Shown: positions 43,720 through 56,151 of the stretch, in pieces
Layout: the number at the start of each line of letters is the position of its first letter
How positions within the stretch are numbered: position 1 is the stretch's first letter
Origin: Arcuatula senhousia
Taxonomy: Eukaryota > Mollusca > Bivalvia > Mytilida > Mytilidae
Direction: 5' to 3'
Assembly (NCBI GenBank): GCA_963971305.1
Contig: OZ020308.1
Location: 25,635,275-25,699,274 of the forward strand
DNA length: 64,000 bases
Made by a program: the position numbers and the translations under genes
The notes under the pieces: model-generated
Seen by the model: only the letters and a program-made list of their open reading frames with translations
Told to the model about the DNA's origin: nothing
Database searches by the model: none

Positions 43720-43885
43720 TGTGACCATTGACTATACCTAAGCAGAAATCATTATTTTTGTATAGCACTATTCCGTCCTCTTTATTTTATAAAGTTTTCG
43801 CTACTGATTCGTACCTTTGTGGGATGTATTATGATTTCCGTGATGGATAATAGAGGGATGAATTCATGTTAAAATCCATTTGATT

Positions 43886-44124
43886 TAATGCGTTACCAAT
43901 TAAATTGTTTTTTATAGAAATTTCATCTTTAAATGCCAAATCTTTCATTATTCATTCGATGAAGAGAAGACACAGAATGTTCCTTTGCATTAAGAAAACC
44001 ATATATCTATGCGGCATATTTTGGCTTTTCACATGTCATTGTTTGTAAACATTGTAATTTCGCAGCAAATTCCATAAATACTCATACCTTAATATTATGA
44101 ATGCACTGGCAAAAAATCAAAATG
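43886..44124 (-). repeat. Second ~245-bp direct repeat
   Basis: Copy of 42604-42850 with a nonsense codon; see that entry. TTTTGGCTTTTCACATGTCA and TTGTAATTTCGCAG are identical in both. Confidence 0.5.
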
Positions 44125-44194
44125 TGTTTTTTTTTATGATTTTTTTTATATATGTCATGGAGTTGAAAGAGCGTGTCTTATTGATGTATACATA

Positions 44195-44360
44195 TTTTCT
44201 GAATTTATCCCTAGAACTGACAGACGAATTGCTTACATGGGGTTTTGTCGCTCCTCCTTTGTTTCGTCCATTAAGAAATTTTTAAGAAGGCATCATGTGC
44301 TCAAAGACAAGTATGGGTTTCCTAATACTCAGATTAGTACAAAAATCAGCTTGTCATAAA
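44195..44360 (+). pseudogene. RT C-terminal fragment, plus strand
   Basis: LTDELLTWGFVAPPLFRPLR runs into a frame break and continues RRHHVLKDKYGFPNTQ, then ISLS-stop. It is the thumb end of the same RT family, in plus orientation. Confidence 0.6.
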
Positions 44361-44499
44361 ATGTTGGTATTGTTACAATTAATATCCTTGAAAGCAACAT
44401 CCTTACTGTGTTTATATTTCACAATTTATTTGATATTCCAGGGCTTGTACAAATTTTTCTGATTTTTTATAGGACATCGCTGACTCCGCCACCGACTGT

Positions 44500-44990
44500 T
44501 AGACTAAGGTTATAAAAAATACGTCTCATACGGTCCCTTAAATCCACTTATGGAAAAAATCAAAAATATGCTGAACGTATTTGTTAGTGATTTTTTTTAT
44601 TAGTGTTTTGCTGATTGTTGTACTGAGATGATCATCTTATTATCCCTATTATGTCTTCACAACCGTGTTGTATTTTGTGTTATTACCGGGCCCTATGGAA
44701 TGTAGGAGGGAGGTTTAGCGAGCCATAAAACTTGGATTAACCCAGCATTTTATTTTAAATGCCTGTACCAAGTCAGGACCATTGCGATCTTTAAATTTTT
44801 CGGTGTGTCTTCCATGTTATGTCTTTTCTCTTGGACATTGAGATCTAAACTGGTCAAACTGTTTCAACGTATGCACATAACAACAGGTTTGATCAGTTTA
44901 ATTGAGATCGATCCTCCAAGGTTAGTATTTTATTACCTCTATTTACTGGATATGACTTACACAAAATTGTTCGGGGTTTTGATAATCAGG
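44500..44990 (+). pseudogene. Penelope-like 3' tail, plus strand
   Basis: ATACGTCTCATACGGTCCCT, TGGATTAACCCAGCATTTTA, GCCTGTACCAAGTCAGGACC and TTGGACATTGAGATCTAAAC are the reverse complement of the 1090-1500 tail. It lies downstream of the 44195 fragment, so the two belong to one plus-strand remnant. Confidence 0.55.
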
Positions 44991-45084
44991 AAATGCTTTC
45001 CTTTATGGAGTATCTGAGTTCACTCTCGTTTCAAGTTTAACGTTATCAACATATTTGTTCAGTTTGGTGGACGTGTTTTCAGCA

Positions 45085-45624
45085 AACAAAGGGGTTTGAA
45101 TGGGCAAAACTTGCTGATGTGTTTATTCATTCATATGAAGCAGACTTTTTACAATTATTTTTACACAAAAAAAGATCGTATACTAGCTCTCTATTTACAG
45201 CTCACGTTCCGTTATATGTCCTTTCACTGAATATTTCTCGATTTGGTGACTTTTTTCTATCTCATCTTGAGAAAAAATCACAACAGATTCTAGGAAGTCT
45301 GCTTAATATCATCAACAAAACTGTATGACAAATGTGATGACTTCAACTATCCAATCGTGAATTTTCCTCCTTGTGTAGCAACATTCCGTCCGCTCAAGCT
45401 TATATAAATAACGTATAACAATTGATTCGCTATTTCAGAACTTGTGGGAATTACATCGGTTTCTTTGGTAGAGCGTCGCGTCTGACACAAAAATTGCTAA
45501 CACAAGGTTATGTTACTCCTCACTTGCTGTTATCACTTAAGAAATTTTACGGAAGTTATCATGCGCTTATGGACATATATGAGATTTCTAACTCTCAGAT
45601 GATTACGGATGTTGGTTTATCATA
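45085..45624 (+). pseudogene. RT fragment, plus strand, frameshifted
   Basis: HSYEADFLQLFLHKKRSYTS, LSLNISRFGDFFL (the YIDD box is mutated) and, after shifts, YDKCDDFNYPIVNFP are followed by LIRYFRTCGNYIGFFGRASR, LTQKLLTQGYV and DVGLS-stop. At least two frameshifts and internal stops. Confidence 0.65.
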
Positions 45625-46003
45625 GGTTTTTCTTTTGCCTTCATTTACCAGATTTATGAAGTTTTTCTGTTGTATAATCTTCCTTATGTTCTTTACTAAA
45701 AATGCCAAAGCAGAGGTACCAATGGGGTATCAGAATTTCAAAAGTCCGAAAGGGCAGAGGCAAAACCAGTAAATACTAACAAAAACGGGACAAAAACAGA
45801 CAACATATAAAACATTGAAACACAAAAATAACTGAATATCAATCAACAACGCGAACTCAAGTCCAAACGAGAGTGAACACAGGTGCTCCGGAAAAGTAAG
45901 CAGTTCCTGCTTGCTATAGCACACCTGTCGCGTTGCAAACAGTCAAATCAGTGTGTGAAATCCGGTAAAAGAAGACAAAACAAACCCCTATGACCAACCA
46001 ACA

Positions 46004-46590
46004 TCTCCACTCATCTGAGGGATCGAAATCCCATATTTGTTTATAAGTGCATGATGTCTTCCGTAAAATTTCTTGACTGAAGACAGCAACCAAGGAGCAA
46101 CATAACCCTGTGTGAGCAGTTTTTGCCTTAAACGAGACGTTGTGCTAAGGAAATCGATGTAAGTCCCGCACGCTCAGGAGTAACGAATCAATTGAGATAC
46201 GTAAACTCCATAAGATGGAGCGAGCGGAATGTTGCTACACAAGAAGGGAAAGTTGACGATTGGAAAGTTGAAGTCATCACGTTTGTCATAGAGTTTTGTT
46301 GAAAGTTTTCCTTGAGAATCAATTTCAAGATGTAGATCTAAATATGAAGCAGACTTCCTAGAATCCGTAGTGTCCTTAACCTCAAGTTCCTGAGGATATA
46401 TAAGATTTAGAAAGTCACCAAATCGAGAATTGTTCAGTGAAAGGGCATCATCAATATAACGGAAAGTGAGATTAAAAGAGAGAGCTAGTCTACGGTCTTC
46501 GTTGTTTAGAATTGATTGTAAGAAGTCTGATTCATATGAATGAAGAAACAAATCAGCAAGCAAAGGTGCACAAGACGTTAGCTTGATAAT
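46004..46590 (-). pseudogene. RT fragment with intact YIDD frame, minus strand
   Basis: The frame 46563-46174 reads LADLFLHSYESDFLQSILNN, LTFRYIDDALSLNNSRFGDF, YPQELEVKDTTDSRKSASYL, YDKRDDFNFPIVNFPFLCSN and YGVYVSQLIRYS. It is the best-preserved RT piece in the window, 129 codons spanning the catalytic box. A frameshift near 46175 leads to the thumb (46004-46170). It lies tail to tail with the 45085-45624 copy. Confidence 0.75.
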
Positions 46591-49500
46591 ATTGTATAAG
46601 GAACCAGTGGGTTCAATGCAAGTCTTTTTTTCGTCTATGCAAATCTTTATGTAATTTCTGTTTCGTGTCTTTTGCGTCCCCTTATTGGAGTACGTTCTTT
46701 GAGAACTACTTTGGTATTCCTTCGCTTCTTTGAAATATACATTCCTTACTTCTACATTTCATTCAATGGGGTTCTTAAAGGCAAACAATAAGATAAAACA
46801 TAACAGTTCCATAATCTTTGTATATTTTATTATTACAAGTAATGTCACTTCTATAAATAATTATTATTCAAATAGCAACAAAAGATAAAATATTCAAATA
46901 ATGCATAAATAAATCAAAAACACCATTGGCACCATGTATCAACAGGACAAGTATAAACACATAAAATATAAGAGAGTTTGCTTTTTTGGTTAAACGAAAA
47001 TTTATGTTTCAATGTTTTACATCGAAGTTTTCAAAAAACGGAAACTTTAATTTATGATTATATCTATACACATCAAACTTTGTTACCCTGAAGCAAACTC
47101 CCTTATCTTACAAAAATATGAACCCTAACCCGTATTTTGAAAATGCACCAGAAATTTGGTAAAAACGTTAATACGTAACTAAATTAAACACATGCATTTA
47201 TGTACATTTGGAATAGCCAGTTTAATAGCACAAGAAGTTGAATTTTGGTCAGCGGAAAAATATTCCTGAACAAATAAAGTATTATAAAGCTAGTTCACTT
47301 GCAGTTAAAGTCATACGAATTTTGCGTGGATTTTTCTTTTTGTTTGTTTTGAATGAATAAGAGGCATTTAAAATTGAAAAATGGATTTAGCAACCCCCCC
47401 AAAAAAAAAATAAAAATGTGAAAAGTGAAGTCGAGTGCGAATTAACTTTATTTTACTTAGCTCATGGAATAGTTTGTAACTACACAAACAAATAAAATTA
47501 CAAAAAAAACTTTAAATCTTCTTGAAAAGGAAATCAAGCATTTTATTCGGATAAGGATGTTATTCAATACGTTGTCCTTTTTTGGAAGTCTAACCGTACT
47601 TATCCGATTATCTTATAAAAACCAAATATGCTTGAACTCTTGGCCAGTTTTGTTTCCTTTTTGTAAACTTCGGAAGTTGGCCTTAGTGGGGTTATTAAAG
47701 TCATCAAAATACTTCAAATGGTACATAATAATGAAGATGTCATAGAAATACCATTAATTTAATGCATTTCCATGAATAAAATAATAGGTGGGGAGTGTTT
47801 GACTATGACTTATTTATTATTCAATATGAATTTTATATATTTTTTTTTTAACCTGATCAAATGAAAAATAGCTTATTGTCCAATTGGGACATTTATATAT
47901 TACTAGAATAAAAGTAAATAAAAGTTATATAATAAATGATAAAGATATAACCAACAAAAATATTCCTCGATCAATACATTAATCTTCAATATGCAATGTA
48001 TTTATGCACGTTGTATTGCATTTTTTTTCAATGTCCTCAATGACATTGAAATATAACAAGTCTTGGTCTACCAGACCACAATATCAACAATGCTGGCAGC
48101 TTTCCAGTTATATTTCTATAATTAGTCAAACTTAACACACGAAAAATACTTAGACCGTACTTAAACAGTCAAAACAAAAACCGGAACACTCTTATTGAAC
48201 CTCTCATAAGATGTTCGTTATACAAGGCTACTTCAGACCGTCTGAAAAGGGTGTGTACAGTAGGTGTCGACTTTCTGTCGACTTCGAAATTAACCAGTAA
48301 GCAAGTCCTTATAAAGCAGGACCTTTGTCAAATATATACCTTTTTTTCTAAATGATATTCGAAACAAAACTAAATCATTAGATACATGTATTAGCAATTT
48401 AACGTAAAAGTGTTAAACTGATAAATTTACCCCATCATTTAGATTTTTGAAATGCAGGATGTACCCATACCAAGTCAAATCAAAGCATGTTGACATTGGC
48501 ACCTCTTTACCTTTTCACATGTTAGGAATAATGTTTTCGTGTGGCGGTGGTATCACCCCTTTACCCACTAAAATATAACTAGCTTCATGTATCAAAGACC
48601 AACCCCGGAATAGTCCTTTTTAGAAAGTATTTTCGGGAATTGCGGACCTGAGCAATATTTTACTTATTCACTACAGGTTTACGACTTCCGGGTCGGCCTC
48701 ACCATTGAAAATCTGTTGAAATTAACTAAATTCATCAACCTGTTAAAACATTTTTAAATCTGTCTGCCACAGCCTAAAACTCATAAAACATACATTATCA
48801 TCCAAGACTTTTCTCCAAACCAGTTTATTTGATTCGGGAAGAAGAAATTACGCCAAAAACGGATAGGGATAAATAGATATTTTCCTTAGCTCAACGTTGA
48901 ACACACAATGTGGCCGACCCACAAAGGGAAACTACTCTTGCAAAAATTGAAATAAAAGACTCGGAATCGGAATTCCGGATGACTTTTTTCAAAAGGGCTA
49001 TAGGGAGGTCCTTAAGCAGTCGTACAGCAATACAACATATCATAACTCCCAAGTATTGGAAAAAATTCAACACAAACCAAAAATCGAGAAAAATGCAATT
49101 AAGCTGTTCTTATTAGAATTAAATTTACCATGTATGGTTGAGGAATCTAAAGATGTTTACAAATTTCAAAATTTATTAACTGTACTTAACGCAATATATG
49201 CTTCCTTGTGTTTATATCGAAAACGAAACAAATATAGTCTGTACCAAAATTGTTAATTTAAGTTCCCAATAGGGTTTATTTATAGTGTTGTTGACTATAA
49301 TTAAAACAGTTGAAATACAAAAAAAAAACATTTCATTTTTTATGTATAATGCATATTTCATCAGATGTAAATTAAATATAAAAATATTGGATTTCATCCA
49401 CGACAATATGAAAAAAAAAACGATAGTGACAATGATAATAGACTTACATTCATATACCCATGTGTCCTACATGATTATGATTTATTCTTACATCATGTAA

Positions 49501-51874
49501 TGACCTTAAATTTGTATATAACATATAGGTAAATGTTTTGGAATTCAAATAAAAAACTATGAGCAAAATCTATTCTCGGAGATCAATAACTGTCGATGCT
49601 CACAAAAAACTTTCAAAAATTTTGTTTAGGCACTATGAAAAAGAATTTGAAAAAATGTCTGTATTAAAATGAGTTCAATGAACTTTCGTATTCCATCTTC
49701 TTCTTTCAACACAGCTTGCGGTATCTTATTGTGATTGAAGAAAAATGATAACATCACGTGATTCAATGAGATCGATGGCAGACGACAGCTGATTATCGCA
49801 GAATCCAACAAGGGAAACCCCGTTTCTTCTCCGCTTGTGTTGGAAATTCCGGCAAATGATATCGATGGAAAACCATTTACCTGCAATAAGCTACAAATAT
49901 TTGATTGTCATGGATATAGTACCTTTGGTTCCGGTCCATTCCCCAAGAGTTTTGGAATCTCCAGACTTGTTACTTTAGATGATTAGGATATTTGAATTTC
50001 GGTGGTAATCGATGAATATTATTAGACAATAATCTGAAAAAATATAGAGAAAAAATACAAAGGATAAAAGAAAACCAAATGCGTAAAATATTAAGAAGAT
50101 AACGATGATAAATGTTCTATAATTATTCCCAAATTCATTATCTTAACAGTACGTGACACAATCTTAATGCATCAATTCAAAACTCTCAAATTAAAACAGT
50201 CAGTGGCCTTCATTGCGACCAGAGGTCGCTGTTCGGTGTTTTCTTTTAAAACGATGGCCCATATCGATCCTGAAAAAACGGGGTGCAAAAAGCATTCCTA
50301 TCTAAGCAAGGTTAACAAAAGGCTCGACCGTAGATTATGAAATTTACATATGTTGGAATAAAAAGCTACGCCAAGCGCAGCAGTTTTAACCATATGGATA
50401 GTTCATTGCTTTGGTCACATGCAGCCCATGTTGGACTTACAAAGCGTTTTGACACATGTATCCTGTGTTGGACTAAAAAATGCATATTTGACACCTATAT
50501 ATTTACATTAACATCTTATTTACATAATAATTGATGTAATTGGCCCTTTGACCCCTAATTTATTTGACAGAATTATGTGAAAAATTCAATAAAGAAAGAA
50601 TTTTCAAAATCAAATGAATAATTGACATTTTACAACAGTTTTGTCAATACACACAATTAAGCCCCTTTTGGCCCTTTTTTCTAAAACAGTTGGGGCTGTT
50701 GGGTAAATTAAGTTCGTTGCTCATTATGTAGGACAATGAACCTAATTTTATAACCCTAAACGATTATGTTATGTAATGTACAGTTTCATCGTATCATTAT
50801 ATGATTATCTTAGATTTTTGGTAAACTTCCAATGACTACCGTGGGAAAAACTTAACAGCTGTCATTACAAAATAGTAAACATTACTACGACACGTGCCTC
50901 TCACGTGCGTAGTTCCACAACAAAGAGGGAGAAAATCTAGCTACCGTTTTAACATGTTTAAGATAGATAATGACCTCATACAGGTCATATATATAAATAT
51001 TCATTGTTCGATTGTATAAGTTGCACTTTGAAAAAAAAATGTTTCATAATTATAAACCATCACCCGTTTGATTAAATGTTTACACTTGAAATACTACATG
51101 AGGTTAGCTACTACCAGTTCTGTTTAAAAATATACAGATAAACTAAAAATTATTTTCAAAATCCAATTTCGAGAATGGCAATGAATAAACACAACTTCTT
51201 GTGAGAATTTAATTATCAAAAGCAAATGAAAAACAATGTCAGTTGGATAATGATTTAAATATCTCTTTGTAATATCAAAATATTTGAAAATAATCATATC
51301 ACCATACTATCTATTTTCTTTGTATAATAAATCATATCATCTATTCTTTCTGTCCCCGTTTGATTAACATTTTGACATTTTATTTGACGGGGGCTTTCTG
51401 CCTGCCTTTTTATTTTCAAAACAATCGCAGCCTGTTTTTTTTTTTTCATTTTCAAACTTACTATATTTTTTTTCAGCCAGAAACACCTTCTTGATTTTTT
51501 TTTAATTCACTGTCCTGCCTTTATTTCCTGATTTTGTCATCCTACTTTCATCTTTTAAATTTCACCATACCCCATGTAGTAACAGTTTGAATTTATAAAT
51601 CAGAATTTTAATATAGAAAACCATACTGTGTTGTTAATTTCGAAAATATATTTTATAACTTTAACAAGAAGTAAATATAATATTTTATTTTATATATTTT
51701 ATAATATTTTTTTTTATTTAACAGTTTAAATTTAGATGCAGTGCAAAATACTGTAATGTGACTTACTGTCATAACTTCCGTATAGACAGGTATGTGGATA
51801 TCAAGTTCATTATTTATCTATAGTTCCAGCCATATGGAATGTAAAACATGAATACAAAATGTTAAAAAGCTCAC
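46591..51874. other. Long stretch without a recognised gene
   Basis: AT-rich, non-repetitive to the eye. Short ORFs (47557, 48910, 49056, 49285, 49626, 50337) lack family resemblance. The 49886-49626 minus frame is GC-richer and starts after a TTATTGCAG acceptor-like site, so it is the only one that could be an exon. No exon call is made. Confidence 0.4.
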
Positions 51875-52177
51875 AATTTTAGCGCAAACACGTTCTTTTT
51901 CCAGCAATGGTGTACCACGGTTTAAATGCGCATTTGCATAGATTTCATTTAATTCATCTCCTACGATCCTGTACGATCTACCAACTAATTCTGGTGTCAC
52001 TATTTGGTCACAATTATCCATTATTTCTCGCCATTTTGTACTTCTATTGTTTTCTAAAGCTTCTTTCTCTCTGAATCTAATTCCAACTTCCCGCGCAACA
52101 AAACCAAAACATAATTTGCATATAAAAACAAACAATGCCACGTGCTTGGGAAGACACAATTCTATAATATGCGTCAC
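51875..52177 (-). CDS. Candidate exon with BH3-like motif (Bcl-2 family, BAK-like?)
   Basis: The minus-strand frame contains VTPELVGRSYRIVGDELNEI. The GDE preceded by hydrophobic spacing fits the BH3 consensus (L-x-x-x-G-D-E/D), and VGRSYRIVGDELNEIY lines up well with the BH3 helix region of BAK proteins. The frame ends at KERVCAKI followed by a GTGAGC donor (51874-51869), phase 0. The 5' limit is uncertain: the frame is open to 52177 (EVTHIIELCLPKH), with an ATATATAG acceptor-like site just upstream. A BH1/BH2 exon (NWGR motif) should lie further downstream on this strand, but I did not find one down to 49 kb. It could be a lone or relic exon; assignment is tentative. Confidence 0.35.
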
Positions 52178-52887
52178 TTCTTTACTATATATAAATGATT
52201 CGTCATTCCGGTATCCATAGAAAAAGCTTTGTTAAGATAAAGTCTGTCGCATGCTTGTTATTTTTAACACATTTTACTATGATGCAATGCATTGAGTTTT
52301 AAACTTTCCACATTGACCTGGTTTCAGTACACGTTGACTGCATATTTATATGATTTAATAAGTGGTTTACGACCTAATCAATAGACTTTAATACTTTATA
52401 AGATGACTCATAGCTAGAGTTTCTTTGTGTCTATATATCTATATGGAAGTGCTTGTGGAAAAAAAATCAAGGACATTGAAAATCCCTCTGATTGAAATTT
52501 GGAATTGTGCCAATGTGTCATATAACCGTCAAGTTATGAAATTAACACCGTTAAAAAGTCAATTGATTTAAAAACACATTTGTTTATGGTTTGTTTTGCA
52601 CCTGTCCCGTTAGATATGAAAATGAAGTTGTTGAATCATTATAGCAGTTCAATGCAAAAGATAATTGCTTCTTACCACGTTTAATGTATTTTAAAAATGA
52701 TACAAGTGTTAATAATTCCAGAACAAAGTTGAATTCTGATATTTTAACTTGACTAAATGTTACCTTAATGAAGTTAATAAGAATTACAATATAAAACTTG
52801 ATAACAATTCAAATATTCAAAAGTCCGTCCTCATACCATTTAAATTAAAATGCTTATTATGCCTTGAACCAACCCCACATACATTTA
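52178..52887. other. No gene seen
   Basis: AT-rich sequence between the BH3-like exon and a MITE. No recognisable upstream exon. Confidence 0.4.
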
Positions 52888-53131
52888 GAGGCGACCGTTT
52901 GATTTTTTTATTTGAGGGGGGGGTTGAAATAAAAACGCAAGATGACAAAACCCAGAAATAAAAAAGCAGGACAGTGCTTTGAAATAAAAAAAGAGCAGAA
53001 TAGTATTTTTGGCTAAGAAATTAATAGTAGATTTAGAAATAAAAAAAAAAGATTGCACGCAATAGCGCGCAAAAAAATCCATCGAAGAAAATATCCATAG
53101 CCTCCAATAAAAATCAAATGGTTGCTCCCTT
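52888..53131. mobile_element. MITE with GGCGACCGTTTGATTTTTT ends
   Basis: GACCGTTTGATTTTTTTATT at the left is inverted as AATAAAAATCAAATGGTTGC at the right. The interior is A-rich on one strand. A diverged half copy is near 51350-51560. The 95-codon minus frame is non-genic. Confidence 0.6.
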
Positions 53132-54817
53132 ACCCAATATTGCCTCGAATGTCTGTCTTTGTTGACAAGCAAAAGGGAAATTATTTATCATTTTTTATGA
53201 AACCATGATTTTTTCATGCAGTAATTCTGCATTTGTCTACCAAGGACTATGAATATTTCATTAACATATCAAACTGACTCCTTTGAAATAACAACAATGA
53301 CAAAGAATCCTGTTAATTAAGTAACATGTCATAAATAATCAGACCCTTTGTTCCTAAGCATAATTGATTTCCGGAGTAACTCCGGACTTTTCGTATTATA
53401 TAACGTGGACTTTCCAACACTTATTGAAGATTGTCCCGAACCATACATAATGGAAAATATGAAAATGATTAATATTTCTGCAGTTGGTTAATTAAAAAGG
53501 TGGAAGCTATTGTTCTTTTTAGATGGAACTGCTAAACAACTTTTTTTTTAAAGTTTTTTTGTGATGTCTACCAGTAGATTTTATTATTTCATTCACAAAT
53601 AATTAGCTAGGATAACTTGTAAAGAGCTGTGTATACCTTTTAAAAGTAGTTATACCTGCCAAATAATTCTTTTATTTACTTATGTATGTGAGCCACATTG
53701 CAGCATCTTATGGTTTCCTTATATTCAATAAAAACATTACATAGTTTATTTGTTCAGATATAAGTAAAAGGCATATTTCGAACACTTTTAATCTAAGCTA
53801 CATTCATTTGAACAAAAATGGAAAGTTCTATTCAAATAACATTTTCCTTTATATGTTCATTTGAAGTGGGAGATAAAGTTTTGGTTGGATAGAGCTTGAT
53901 CATAAGCAATAATCGTCTTGTATTAATAGCATGTTAAAGTTAAATTAAATGTGCCTTTTTCTTTAATAAACAAGCAGCTTAATCTTCATTTATTGCATCT
54001 AAAAAGCATGCTTTGTTCGAGCCATTCTGTAACTTCTTAATCATGATCTATGATTTGATAAAAGAAAAACAAAGCAAGGGTGATTGAAGCATCATATTCT
54101 TATAGTGTGCTTTTATTTCATTAAAGTTTTCTTTTTGCATATTTCTTAGTCCATTGATAGAACCAATTTATGGTGGCTGTTGCTTTAAATTTTCAATTAA
54201 ATTTTCGTTGAGTTCCTGTTAATCAAAAATGGTTAACTATGCTATCATATAAAAGATTAAGTTATTTGTAACAGTTATATTTAAGTTATACTCCATAAAA
54301 GTTGAAAGATATATTAAGTGCAGTTCTCTGTAAGAATCAGGCAAAATCTAAAATGATTGAATCATGATTTTAAAAACACACGGTTTTGACAATGCATTGT
54401 CATTCAAAATAGCCTTCTAACGAAGAAACTATCATTAGTTATCATCTCCAGTGTCAGAGGATGGAGAAAAAATTCTGTTACAATGATAGGAATTTAGTAT
54501 GACTTGACACGAGTTATCTCCCTTAGATCCAAACTTAATATGCATTTCAACCAAAATATATCTCTAATTTCTGACACTTTTTAGTAGTGCCAATGTATTT
54601 TTTGTTACTTTTAAAGCGTTTTGAACAGTATTTTGAAGTCAAACTTGTGTGGTTTTTAAATCATGATTCACTCATTGCCTGATTCTTAATACAGAGAATA
54701 GCACTTAATATTTGAGTAGTTATTTTCACATTACTCATTATCTATATCTTATAATAAAAATTATTTTAATGCGGTTTATAATCAAAGTTATGGTATAAGT
54801 ATAATGCTTAAGACATC
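53132..54817. other. No gene seen
   Basis: AT-rich, with no ORF over 60 codons and no repeat structure that I can support. Confidence 0.5.
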
Positions 54818-55045
54818 CTTAACAACCTTGCTGCGACATAAAACCTGTTAAACACACCATTCCGTTTGAAATACCTGTCCAAGTCAGGACCATTGCAATC
54901 TTCATTTTTTCCAGTATGCCTCCATGTTTTGTCTTTTCTCTTTGATTTTGAAATTGATCCTCAAAGTTCGGCAATTTTGTTATTACCTTTATTTCAGATA
55001 TTGTTGTTATCTTTCCGATATAAATGTCCATTCTGCACAAAACCC
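54818..55045 (+). pseudogene. Penelope-like 3' tail, plus strand
   Basis: CCATTCCGTTTGAAATACCT, GTCCAAGTCAGGACCATTGC and GTTCGGCAATTTTGTTATTA are the reverse complement of the 1090-1240 tail. RT part absent. Confidence 0.6.
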
Positions 55046-55399
55046 TGACATTTTAGGTCAATAAATATGCACTCTAAGTCATGTGAGTGCAAAGAACAAT
55101 TTTGTGGAGAGAAAAAAATATATTTGTTGCAATCTCAACTGCGTCTCTAACAATAGAAAGTATCATCAAATAAATAGACAAGCTTTTTCCTGAGTTTTGA
55201 AAATAGAGTTAATTTGTGAAACTCAGATTTTTTACACGAATTGCACGAGATTAAATTGATTTCAGGATAACCGTCTTATTATGCAATACGTTTTTCTCTA
55301 AAATTTAATTAGATCATTAACTCATTTGGGGAAAGCAAAGAGGACCATAGAGCATATTCGTAAATAATAATATTTCGAGAAAAAAAACCAATCTATTTG

Positions 55400-56010
55400 A
55401 AATTAAAATGACAAGAAAGTTTCAGACAATTAATTTTGTAACGCCTGACGCGCGTTTCGTCTATTAAGTACCACTTTTTATAAGAATCATGCAAAGAGCG
55501 ATCCTACACCAATTAATTTTTATGTGTTTATACTCCTACTAGCACCCTGCTTTGATCTTTTGTGCTCTTTTTCCAAAGTAGCCCTGGTCCTGAGAGAAAA
55601 AATATATATAGAATACGTTGGAAAAATGTAAGAAAGGGAGATAACTCTTAAAATTGTCAATAATTTCAATAGAAACCATTGTAACAAAAATGGCAAGATT
55701 TCTCCCAGGACCAGGCAGTTATGAGGAAATTGTTATTTATTTCTTATTTTGTATACTTTGAACTATCTTTCGTTAAAAATAAACCACTGTAGCCTTTTTA
55801 TCAATGAATCACTTTTCTTCAATTTAGCATGATTCTTAGGTGGAATACTACTTAAAGACTCATCAGAGCTAGGCACTCTACCAAAAATATTTAAAAAGCC
55901 AAAAACTAGATGATTATGAACAATATTGAACAAAGAAACCCAAAATACCAAAATGAGGAACCAAATTATAACTAAAATGATTAAACTATGCCTGGGATAG
56001 GAGGAACCTT
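55400..56010 (-). pseudogene. Solo retrozyme monomer split by a MITE
   Basis: Left part 55408-55467 (AAAATGACAAGAAAGTTTCA ... CGCGCGTTTCGTCTATTAA) and right part 55852-56005 (AAGACTCATCAGAG ... ATACCAAAATGAGGAACC) are one monomer. The interruption lies in the ribozyme's stem II loop, so the hammerhead cannot form in one piece. The right part is truncated after GGAGGAACCTTGG. Confidence 0.7.
55468..55851. mobile_element. 384-bp MITE with TTAA target duplication
   Basis: Flanked by TTAA (55464-55467, 55852-55855). Ends GTACCACTTTTTATAAGAAT and ATTCTTAGGTGGAATACTAC are inverted relatives, sharing AAGAATCATGC inside. TTAA targets are typical of piggyBac-type elements. It inserted into the retrozyme hammerhead. 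Confidence 0.7.
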
Positions 56011-56139
56011 GGAGTGAAACCTTGGCTTTTTGTTTTATTTGTCGTATGTGTTTTTTTTTTATTTAGGTCCGTTTCTTTGTTTCTTTCTACTGTACTACAC
56101 ATGCGATAAAAAGATGGCAATTTTTATTTTTTTAGAATA

Positions 56140-56145
56140 TTTATT
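56140..56145 (-). terminator. Poly(A) signal of the ankyrin/SOCS gene
   Basis: AATAAA on the minus strand, starting only seven bases after the TAA stop (56154-56152). A very short 3'UTR, or the real site is further on. Confidence 0.35.
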
Positions 56146-56151
56146 CATTAA

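Noticed and set aside
48910..49116. 68-codon frame MADPQRET...
   Set aside because: Open on both strands, no domain, no splice or polyadenylation signals.
49626..49886. 86-codon minus frame after a TTATTGCAG acceptor-like site
   Set aside because: The composition is gene-like, but no homology, no convincing donor and no partner exon.
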